This document shows positions 40,222 through 46,756 of a stretch of DNA of 46,756 bases, in pieces. A model generated the notes under the pieces. That model was given only the letters and a program-made list of their open reading frames with translations. It did no database searches and was not told where the DNA came from. Each line of letters begins with the position of its first letter. The first letter of the stretch is position 1. The DNA is from Amycolatopsis echigonensis. Lineage in GTDB: Bacteria > Actinomycetota > Actinomycetes > Mycobacteriales > Pseudonocardiaceae. Position numbers and translations under genes: made by a program. The stretch lies in NCBI RefSeq assembly GCF_014174495.1, contig NZ_JACJHR010000073.1:1-46756 (forward strand), given 5' to 3'.

Positions 40222-41426
40222 CTCCCCCGGCGGGCTTCGAACAGCTCCTGCGCGACCTCACGCCGCAGGTGCTCAGCGCTGTCTGCCGCCGGTTCGGCGA
40301 CTTCACGCTTTGCGAGGACGCGGTGCAGGAAGCACTGCTGTCGGCCGCGGTGAAGTGGCCCGAGCAAGGTCTGCCGGACAATCCCAAGAGCTGGCTGATC
40401 ACCGCGGCCGCGCGCAGGCGCATCGACATCGAACGCAGCGAATCCGCCCGCAGGCAGCGCGAGAACACGGCCGCCGCGCTGGCGGTGCCGCAGCCGGAAC
40501 TGGCACCGGCCGACGACGACACGCTCACCCTGCTGATGCTGTGCTGTCACCCCGAACTCAGCCGGTCGTCGCAGCTCGCGCTGACGTTGCGCGCAGTCGG
40601 CGGCCTCACGACCGCGGAAATCGGCCGGGCGCTGCTGGTTCCGGAGAAAACCGTGAGCCAGCGGATCAACCGGGCGAAGAAACGGCTCAGCGGGGCCCGG
40701 TTCCGGATGCCGCCGCCGGACGAACGGGCCGAGCGGATGGCCGCGGTGCTGCAGGTGCTGTACCTGATCTTCACCGAGGGGCACACGGCCAGCTCCGGGA
40801 CCGCCGTCAACCGGGTCGAGCTGACCGCCGAGGCCATCCGCCTGACTCGGCAGCTGCACGCGCAGGTCCCCCACGACGGCGAGGTCGCCGGGTTGCTGGC
40901 GCTCATGCTGCTCAGCGACGCGCGCCGGCCCGCGCGGACCCGTCCGGACGGCACCGCCGTACCGCTGGCCGAACAGGACCGCACCCGCTGGGACGCCGCG
41001 GCGATCGCCGAAGGACTCGACCTGATCGGGAAGACCCTGGCCACCGCCCAGCTCGGGCCGTATCAGCTCGAGGCCGCGATCGCCGCGGTGCACGACGAGG
41101 CGGCCCGCGCCGAGGACACCGACTGGCCGCAGATCCTCGCCCTCTACGACCTGCTGCTCGCCCTCGCGCCGACTCCCGTCGCGGCGCTGAACCGGATCGT
41201 CCCGGTCGCGATGGTCCACGGCGCCCGCGAAGGATTGCGGCAGCTGGACGAGATCGCCGGGCTCAACGAGCATCACCGCGTCGACGTCGTGCGCGCGCAC
41301 CTGCTCGATCTGGCGGGCGAGCCGGAGCAAGCCCGGGTCTATTACCGTTCAGCGGCACGGAAAACGCTGAGCATTCCCGAGCGGAAGTACCTGGAATCCC
41401 GTGCCGCCCAGCGAGAAAAGCCTTAG
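40218..41426 (+). CDS. ECF42-type RNA polymerase sigma factor (module 2)
   Basis: A 402-residue ECF42 sigma factor. Region 2 is 'FGDFTLCEDAVQEALLSAAV', region 4 is 'LTTAEIGRALLVPEKTVSQR', and the long TPR-like C-terminal extension includes 'ALNRIVPVAMVHGAREGLRQ' and 'EHHRVDVVRAHLLDLAGEPE'. The start is odd: the only in-frame codon at the junction with the DGPF stop is CTG (40218), overlapping as CTGA. The next GTG (40269) would cut into region 2, and upstream starts would run through the DGPF gene. Relatives start with GTGA at this place, so a CTG start is likely. No anti-sigma gene is present. Confidence 0.9.
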   Translation: MTPPAGFEQLLRDLTPQVLSAVCRRFGDFTLCEDAVQEALLSAAVKWPEQGLPDNPKSWLITAAARRRIDIERSESARRQRENTAAALAVPQPELAPADDDTLTLLMLCCHPELSRSSQLALTLRAVGGLTTAEIGRALLVPEKTVSQRINRAKKRLSGARFRMPPPDERAERMAAVLQVLYLIFTEGHTASSGTAVNRVELTAEAIRLTRQLHAQVPHDGEVAGLLALMLLSDARRPARTRPDGTAVPLAEQDRTRWDAAAIAEGLDLIGKTLATAQLGPYQLEAAIAAVHDEAARAEDTDWPQILALYDLLLALAPTPVAALNRIVPVAMVHGAREGLRQLDEIAGLNEHHRVDVVRAHLLDLAGEPEQARVYYRSAARKTLSIPERKYLESRAAQREKP

Positions 41427-41974
41427 CCGGCCATCCGCGCCATCGAAGGCGGACGCAACGCGTCCGGGTTCGGCAACCGCATCGGCACGGTGTCCGCGTG
41501 GTACTCGAAATGCCACCATTCGTTGTCGTAACGGCGATACAGCCGGTACTCCGGCCCATGCCGCTCCAGCCACGCCGCGCCCTCGCTCGGCCGTACGTCG
41601 AGCGCCGTGCCGCGGACGTGCGCCGATTCGTGCGGCGGCAGCACGCGACGGCGAGCCGCGGTGACGGAACCGGTGCGGTGCACCTCTTCGGCGAACAACC
41701 GGTGCTGGTGGGCGGCGTCGCGGTGGCCGGAGGTGAGCCCGATGAGCTGACGGTGCCGCCAGAACGCCTCGGTGCGCGCCGCGGTGAAGGCCGCGCGGGC
41801 AGGTTCGCTGAGACCCGCGAGGTCCTCGGCCGGGTACCGGATCGCGAGCGCCCACTGGCAGGCCAGATACCGGCCGCGGCCGGGCGAACGCAGGAACGCC
41901 GCCGGGAGCAGGGCCACCGCCAGGAGGCGGGTGACGGCCGCGAGGACCCGGGGCCGGCGAAGCGACTCGATCAT
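41423..41974 (-). CDS. M15 D-alanyl-D-alanine carboxypeptidase-like (VanY type)
   Basis: A 183-residue zinc peptidase with an N-terminal membrane anchor or signal ('VLAAVTRLLAVALLPAAFLR'). The metal site is complete: H119 and D126 in 'ESAHVRGTALD' (SxHxxGxAxD) and H155 in 'NEWWHFEYH'. 'LIGLTSGHRDAAHQHRLFAE' is the usual substrate-binding strand. It should trim the terminal D-Ala from peptidoglycan stems. It is divergent from a two-component system 200 bp away, which may regulate it; the stop overlaps the convergent sigma-factor gene by 4 bp. Confidence 0.93.
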   Translation of the reverse strand: MIESLRRPRVLAAVTRLLAVALLPAAFLRSPGRGRYLACQWALAIRYPAEDLAGLSEPARAAFTAARTEAFWRHRQLIGLTSGHRDAAHQHRLFAEEVHRTGSVTAARRRVLPPHESAHVRGTALDVRPSEGAAWLERHGPEYRLYRRYDNEWWHFEYHADTVPMRLPNPDALRPPSMARMAG

Positions 41975-42172
41975 GAGGTTCACTTTCGAGCCCCGGTGTG
42001 CGCGCACTGCGCACGGAGTTTGACAGCTCGGTAACAGTTCCCCCGACGGCGCTGTTACCGAACGATGACACAGCTCGCACCGAGCGCGGATCCGGGCGAG
42101 GCAGGCTGGAGCCCGGTTGTCCGCTGTGGACTGTCCGGGCGGCCGGACGGGCGGGCTGCGATAGTGGGAGAC

Positions 42173-42871
42173 ATGCCGAGGGTGCTGCTGATCGAAGACG
42201 ACCAGGCCGTGCGGGACGGCCTGCGGCTGGCCCTGACGTATCAGGGGCACACGGTCGACGCGGTGGAGACCGGCGAGGAAGGCCTCGCCCGGCTCGCCGG
42301 AGACCCGGCCGACGTCGTGGTCCTCGACCTCATGCTGCCCGGGATGGACGGGTTCGAGGTGTGCCGCCGCATCCGCGCGGCCGGCGACCTGCCGATCATC
42401 ATGCTCACCGCGCGCAACGACGACATCGACGTGGTGGCCGGGCTCGAAGCCGGAGCCGACGACTACGTCGTGAAACCCGCGCAGGCCCGGGTGCTGGAGG
42501 CACGCATCCGCGCGGTGCTGCGCCGCACCAGCACCAGCGGCGAACCGCGCGGCCCGGGCGCGAAACCAGACCCGGAACGGCACGGCGACCTGACGATCGA
42601 CCGCGAGGGTCTCGTGGTCAGCAAGCACGGCACCGTGATCGGGCTCGCGCCGACCGAACTGCGGCTGCTGCTGGAGTTGTCGTCGTCCCCCGGCCGCGTG
42701 CTCAGCCGCCAGCAACTGCTCGAATCCGTGTGGGACCAGGGTTATCTCGGCGATTCGCGGCTCGTCGACGCGTGCGTGCAGCGGCTGCGCGCCAAGATCG
42801 AGGACGACCCCGCGAAACCGGTGTACGTCCAGACCCTGCGCGGTTTCGGCTATCGCTTCGGGCCGCTGTGA
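42173..42871 (+). CDS. OmpR-type response regulator
   Basis: A 232-residue response regulator. The receiver has E8-D9-D10, the phospho-acceptor D52 ('DVVVLDLMLPGMDGFEVCRR'), T79 and K101. The usual KPF is replaced by 'YVVKPAQARVLEARIRAVLR', as in some actinobacterial CseB-like regulators. The C-terminal winged helix is 'GLAPTELRLLLELSSSPGRV' and 'VDACVQRLRAKIEDDP'. The ATG lies at 42173. Its stop overlaps the kinase GTG start by 3 bases (GTGA), and it forms an operon with kinase and lipoprotein. Confidence 0.95.
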   Translation: MPRVLLIEDDQAVRDGLRLALTYQGHTVDAVETGEEGLARLAGDPADVVVLDLMLPGMDGFEVCRRIRAAGDLPIIMLTARNDDIDVVAGLEAGADDYVVKPAQARVLEARIRAVLRRTSTSGEPRGPGAKPDPERHGDLTIDREGLVVSKHGTVIGLAPTELRLLLELSSSPGRVLSRQQLLESVWDQGYLGDSRLVDACVQRLRAKIEDDPAKPVYVQTLRGFGYRFGPL

Positions 42872-44277
42872 CCGGCTGGCGGCTGCGCGGCCTGCGCACC
42901 CGGCTGCTGGTGGCGTTCGCACTGCTGAGCGTGTTCACCGCGCTGGCCGTCGCTGGGATCGGCTACGTGCGGGCCCGCGACGGGATCCTGCAGCGCACCC
43001 AGGACAACGCCGCGGTCGAGATGACCACCCAGCTCAAGCAGCTGTACCCGCTCCCCCGGCAGCCGGTGGACACGAGCACGCTGCAGGCCGCCGCCGAGCG
43101 GCTCGACGGCCGGAAGAGCTCCGCGCTGGTGACGAGCGGCAGTCACAGCGCGGGCGACATGCCCGCCTCGGCGATCACGCCGGAGCTGCGGCAGGTGGTG
43201 CGGTCCGGGCGGGTCGCGTGGCAGCGCGTGGACGTCGGCGGCGTGACGCAGCTGGTGCTGGGTGCGCAGTTGCTGATCTCGACCGGCAACCGGCGGAACC
43301 CGACGATCCCGTCCGGCATCGAGGTCTACGAGCTGCGCAGTCTCGACGCGGAAATCGACGCGGTGAACCGGCTTGCCCGGGACGCGTGGCTCGCCGGCGG
43401 GGCCGCGCTGGTGGTGGCGTTGATCCTCGCCGTGCTGGCCGCCGGCAGCGTGCTGCGGCCGGTCGGCGAACTGCAGCGCGCGGCCCGTCGCCTCGGCGCG
43501 GGCGACCTCGACGCCCGGATCACCGTCCGCGGAAGCGACGAACTGGCCAGCGTCGCCGAGACGTTCAACGCGACCGCCGAGTCGCTGCAACGGCACGTCG
43601 GCGAACTGCGCCGGATGGAAGCCGACGCGCGGAGGTTCGTCGCTGACGTGTCGCACGAACTGCGCACGCCGCTGGCCGCGATGACCGCGGTGACCGACAT
43701 GCTCGACGCCGAAGCGAAGCGGCTGCCGGACGCGGCGGGCGAGGCGGTGCGGCTGGTCAGCCAGGAAACGCACAACCTGACGCGGCTGGTGAACGACCTG
43801 ATCGAGGTCACGCGGTTCGACTCCGGCACCGCGTCGCTCGAGGTGGACGACGTCGACGTCGCCGAGGCGGTCCGCGCGACGCTGCGGGCGCGGGGATTCG
43901 CGGTGGAAACCGATCTGCCGGACGGAATCCGGGCGCGGGTCGATCCGCGCCGGCTCGACGTGATCATGGCCAATCTCGTGGGGAACGCGCTGCGGCACGG
44001 CGCGGAACCGGTGACGGTCCGCTTGCGGGGCGACCAGGCGGGGATCACGCTCGCCGTCGAAGACTCCGGCCCCGGGCTGGACGAGGAGGTGCTTCCGCAC
44101 GTGTTTTCCCGGTTCTACAAGGCGGACACCGCGCGCAGCCGGTCCGAGGGCAGCGGGCTCGGGCTCGCGATCGCCTGGGAGAACGCGCGCTTGCACCGCG
44201 GCGAACTGGTCGCGGGGAACCGGCCGGAGGGCGGTGCGGTGTTCACGTTGTGGCTGCCTCGGGAGGTGCGGCGATGA
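42868..44277 (+). CDS. Membrane sensor histidine kinase
   Basis: A 469-residue kinase with two membrane helices (about 10-30, 'LLVAFALLSVFTALAVAGIG'; about 177-195, 'LAGGAALVVALILAVLAAGS') flanking an extracellular sensor of about 140 residues. HAMP follows with 'RPVGELQRAARRLGAGDLDA'. The phospho-accepting His263 is in 'FVADVSHELRTPLAAMTAVT'. The ATPase has N-box 'IMANLVGNALRHGAEPV', G1 'VEDSGPGLDEEVLPHVFSRF' and G2 'EGSGLGLAIAWENARLH'. It probably senses envelope stress, given the M15 peptidase and lipoprotein neighbours. It overlaps the lipoprotein ATG by 4 bp. Confidence 0.95.
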   Translation: MTGWRLRGLRTRLLVAFALLSVFTALAVAGIGYVRARDGILQRTQDNAAVEMTTQLKQLYPLPRQPVDTSTLQAAAERLDGRKSSALVTSGSHSAGDMPASAITPELRQVVRSGRVAWQRVDVGGVTQLVLGAQLLISTGNRRNPTIPSGIEVYELRSLDAEIDAVNRLARDAWLAGGAALVVALILAVLAAGSVLRPVGELQRAARRLGAGDLDARITVRGSDELASVAETFNATAESLQRHVGELRRMEADARRFVADVSHELRTPLAAMTAVTDMLDAEAKRLPDAAGEAVRLVSQETHNLTRLVNDLIEVTRFDSGTASLEVDDVDVAEAVRATLRARGFAVETDLPDGIRARVDPRRLDVIMANLVGNALRHGAEPVTVRLRGDQAGITLAVEDSGPGLDEEVLPHVFSRFYKADTARSRSEGSGLGLAIAWENARLHRGELVAGNRPEGGAVFTLWLPREVRR

Positions 44278-44732
44278 AGCGGTTGCTGGTGCTGCTCGCG
44301 GTGGTGGTGCTGGCGAGCGGCTGCGGGGTGCGGCCCAGCGGCGTGATCCCCGGCGAGAACGCGCCCAGCGGGCCGCCGAAGGGGAACGTCGGGAACACGG
44401 CGACGGTGTATTTCGTGCTGAACGGGAGGGTCGTGCCCGTAGTGCGCACCGGGGTCGGCGACGTGGCCGCGGATCGGGTCCGGGCGTTGGAGCAAGGCCC
44501 GGACGAGGACGAACGCGCAGCCGGGTACACGACGGAGCTTCCGCCGTCGTTCGAGCCGATCGCCATCGGGGTCAGCGACGCGGCGATCGGGGTCGATGTC
44601 CGGGAACTGTCGCCGAACGCGGTCGCGCAGCTCGTCTGCACGGTGATCGGGGCGGGCGGCGGCGGGCCGTCCGGGACGATCACGCTGTCCGGCGGGGGCC
44701 AGAAGCTGCCGCCCCGGGCTTGCGGCGGCTGA
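44274..44732 (+). CDS. Small lipoprotein co-transcribed with two-component system
   Basis: A 152-residue lipoprotein. The signal MKRLLVLLAVVVLASGC has a lipobox with Cys17. The mature part is a single compact domain ('NTATVYFVLNGRVVPVVRTG', 'DRVRALEQGPDEDERAAGYT') like the GerMN-type or CseA-like domains often encoded after actinobacterial kinases. A role in modulating the kinase sensor is plausible by analogy to CseA in Streptomyces, where the lipoprotein damps the kinase. The ATGA overlap puts it at the end of the RR-HK operon. Confidence 0.88.
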   Translation: MKRLLVLLAVVVLASGCGVRPSGVIPGENAPSGPPKGNVGNTATVYFVLNGRVVPVVRTGVGDVAADRVRALEQGPDEDERAAGYTTELPPSFEPIAIGVSDAAIGVDVRELSPNAVAQLVCTVIGAGGGGPSGTITLSGGGQKLPPRACGG

Positions 44733-44733
44733 C

Positions 44734-45903
44734 TCAGCCGCGCGGTTTCATCGCGGGCGCGAACACCACGGCCACCACGCACAACGCCAGCGGCAGCAGG
44801 AACGCGACGTTCAGCGGCACCCAGTGCGCCAGCCCGCCGATGATCGCCGGACCGGCCAGCAGCCCGACGTACCCCACGCCGACCACCCGCGCCATCAACG
44901 CCCCCGACGCGCGTTTGTCCAGGTTGCCCGCCGCGGTGAACAACTGCGGGACGCCACCGGAAAGCCCGAGCCCGAACAACGCCCAGCCGCACAACGACAA
45001 CGGAACCCACGGCGCGAGCGACGCGATGGCCAGTCCCAGCGCGGCCAGCCCGCTCCCGTACCGCACCACGGCGACCGGACCGGCCAGCGCGGCGACTCGG
45101 TCGGTCGCGAATCGGCCGACTGTCATCGCCACCGCGAACGAGCCGTAGGCCAGGGCGGCGGTGCTTTCGGACGTCCCCAGCCCGTCTCGGAGGTACAGCG
45201 CGGCCCAGTCGTTCGCGACGCCCTCGGACAGCATCAGCGCGAAGGCCAGCAGGCCCAGCAACCACACCACGCGCGCCGGGATACGGGCCGGTTTGGCTTC
45301 CTCGGCGGTTTCTTCGGCGGCCTGCTCGGACGAGTCGAGCAGATACCGGCGCACCACAAGCGAAACCACGATGCACAGGATTCCCGTGCCGCCGAGCGAC
45401 ACGAGCGTCGGCACGCCCGCGCCCAGCACCGCCGCGCCGACGACCGCCGCGATCGCACCGCCGATCGACCACATCGCGTGGAAGGCCGCCATGATCGGCC
45501 GCGGATAGGCGCGTTCGACGACCACCGCGTGCGCGTTCATCGCGACGTCGAGGGAGCCGTTGAAGAATCCGAACGCCGCGAGCGCGAGCCCGAGCGTCCA
45601 CCAGTTCGCCGCGAGTCCCGGCAGCACCACCGCGACCCCCACGAGCACCCCCGAGACGGACACGACCCGCGAATGCCCGAACCGGTCCGCGAGCGGCCCG
45701 GTGACCTGCATCCCGATCAGCGCCGAACCGCCCAGCACAAGCAGCAGCGCCCCGAGCTCGGTGTGCGAGACGCCGGTCGCGCGCTCGATCACCGGGATGT
45801 GCACCACCCACATGCCGACCGCGAACCCGCACAGGGCGAACACGAGCCAGGTGGCGACGCGTGCCGCGCGGGGCAGCACCGGAGGCGGGGAAAGCTCGGT
45901 CAT
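44734..45903 (-). CDS. MFS transporter (YbjJ-like)
   Basis: A 389-residue twelve-helix facilitator. 'PRAARVATWLVFALCGFAVG' opens helix 1, 'GPLADRFGHSRVVSVSGVLV' gives the loop 2-3 motif, and 'NGSLDVAMNAHAVVVERAYP' with 'PIMAAFHAMWSIGGAIAAVV' is typical of the YbjJ/YfkF branch. A cytoplasmic loop at 195-215 is Glu/Ala-rich. The ATG at 45903 has GAGGAG upstream; the longer frame adds a Cys-rich tail unlikely to be translated. It is divergent from a TetR gene, its likely regulator. A 6-bp hairpin (44725-44741) spans both convergent stop codons. Confidence 0.92.
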   Translation of the reverse strand: MTELSPPPVLPRAARVATWLVFALCGFAVGMWVVHIPVIERATGVSHTELGALLLVLGGSALIGMQVTGPLADRFGHSRVVSVSGVLVGVAVVLPGLAANWWTLGLALAAFGFFNGSLDVAMNAHAVVVERAYPRPIMAAFHAMWSIGGAIAAVVGAAVLGAGVPTLVSLGGTGILCIVVSLVVRRYLLDSSEQAAEETAEEAKPARIPARVVWLLGLLAFALMLSEGVANDWAALYLRDGLGTSESTAALAYGSFAVAMTVGRFATDRVAALAGPVAVVRYGSGLAALGLAIASLAPWVPLSLCGWALFGLGLSGGVPQLFTAAGNLDKRASGALMARVVGVGYVGLLAGPAIIGGLAHWVPLNVAFLLPLALCVVAVVFAPAMKPRG

Positions 45904-46013
45904 CGGGCTCGGCTCCTCTTCGGGGGTCGGGTCCAGGCAGGAACACGGGTGCGGGCAGGCGGAATCGGGCTGGGGCATGATGGGCGGGTGGAAGCCGAAC
46001 CGATCGCCGCCCC

Positions 46014-46610
46014 GTGAGCGAGGGCTATCTGAAAGGCAGAATCCGCCGGGACGACATCGTTTCGGCGGCCGCCGCGGTGTACGGCGAAGCCGGCTATCAC
46101 GGGTCGTCGCTGCGGGAAATCGCCAAACGAGCCGGCATCACCCACGCCGGGCTGCTGTACCACTTCCCGACGAAAGAAGCGCTGCTCGCCGCGGTCCTGG
46201 AACGCCGAGACGCCGAGGACGCCGTCCGCGAGCAGTTGAACATCCCGCCCGGCCTGGACGTCCTGCGCCATTTCCTCGCGCTGGCCGAACACAATGTCCG
46301 CCACCGGGGCATCGTCGACCTGTACTCGCGCCTCGCCGCGGAAGCGATCTCGGAAGACCATCCCGCGCACGCCTACTTCGCCCGCCACTACCGCGAGGCC
46401 CGCGACAGCATCGCCCAGTCGTTCCGCGCGCTCGCCGAAACAGGCGAGCTGCGCCCCGGCGTAGACCCGGACTTGGCGGCACTCACCTTCATCGCACTGA
46501 TGGACGGCCTCCAGGTCCAGTGGCTCACCACCCCCACGCACGTAGATGTAATCGGTTCCCTCCGCCTCTCTCTGGAAACCCTCCTCACCGTCCCCCTGTT
46601 CCCGGAATAG
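46014..46610 (+). CDS. TetR family regulator
   Basis: A 198-residue TetR protein. 'IVSAAAAVYGEAGYHGSSLR' then 'IAKRAGITHAGLLYHFPTKE' is the DNA-binding domain. The ligand domain ends 'PDLAALTFIALMDGLQVQWL', close to the TetR_C_6 layout. It is divergent from the MFS transporter and probably represses it. A GTG start at 46014 is supported by the conserved 'GRIRRDDIVSAA' beginning near residue 8, but the ribosome-binding site is weak. The remaining 146 bp of the window show no gene. Confidence 0.93.
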   Translation: MSEGYLKGRIRRDDIVSAAAAVYGEAGYHGSSLREIAKRAGITHAGLLYHFPTKEALLAAVLERRDAEDAVREQLNIPPGLDVLRHFLALAEHNVRHRGIVDLYSRLAAEAISEDHPAHAYFARHYREARDSIAQSFRALAETGELRPGVDPDLAALTFIALMDGLQVQWLTTPTHVDVIGSLRLSLETLLTVPLFPE

Positions 46611-46756
46611 GCAAAAACGCGCCCATTACGCCCAAACGGCGGCTTCCTCACCCGACTCCAACCGCCACCAACGCACCCAACAATCGAGGCACCCACACCA
46701 CCCCCGCGCCCCGATACGAAGCCTCCTCTGCGGTTCGGGGGTGCTTGTCAAGGCAT

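Overview
This is a very GC-rich stretch of actinobacterial chromosome. It carries GTG starts, ATGA/GTGA overlaps between genes, many TetR, GntR and HxlR regulators, two P450s, two ECF42-type sigma factors with DGPF partners, and a type VII secretion (EspC/WXG100/YbaB) trio. I infer a Pseudonocardiaceae member, most likely Amycolatopsis, but no rRNA or other taxonomic marker is present. I see no tRNA, rRNA, IS element, prophage or CRISPR array.

Layout. 0.1-4.5 kb: an ABC-F ATPase, an Imm-5-like protein, a small J-domain-like protein, and a YeiH-type exporter divergent from a GntR/UTRA regulator across two palindromic operators. 4.8-8.7 kb: thioesterase, DGPF-ECF42 module 1, an Imm1-like protein and an NmrA-type reductase. 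8.8-11.6 kb: a secreted protein with an SH3-like C-terminus whose 3' end runs into a tandem hairpin array, then about 1.2 kb with no recognisable gene. 11.6-18.4 kb: Cmx-type efflux pump, enolase, Tat-exported phosphatase, P450 and a CaiB/BaiF enzyme. 18.7-20.1 kb: a protein with an MT0933-antitoxin-like head and a long Gly/Gln tail, followed by about 500 bp of degenerate minisatellite and a terminator. 20.1-23.7 kb: methyltransferase, ornithine-cyclodeaminase-like enzyme, and a GntR-MFS operon. 23.9-29.6 kb: a large secreted protease of the subtilisin fold with sedolisin-like catalytic residues, and a TetR divergent from a second P450. 29.7-35.8 kb: two small membrane proteins, an internally deleted ArsR, an NmrA/HxlR pair, and an acyl-CoA dehydrogenase/3-hydroxyacyl-CoA dehydrogenase operon divergent from TetR. 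35.8-37.8 kb: the type VII secretion trio. 38-41.4 kb: a DUF1295/EXPERA membrane pair, a VOC protein and DGPF-ECF42 module 2. 41.4-46.6 kb: an M15 carboxypeptidase beside a response regulator-kinase-lipoprotein operon, then MFS and TetR.

Most of the window is small regulator/target pairs read divergently, with clear palindromes between several of them. The most unusual material is the Gly/Gln repeat protein with its downstream minisatellite, the 3'-end hairpin array at 10.03-10.33 kb, the protease with Glu/Asp where subtilisins have His, the two ECF42 modules (the second with an apparent CTG start) and the compact type VII secretion trio.
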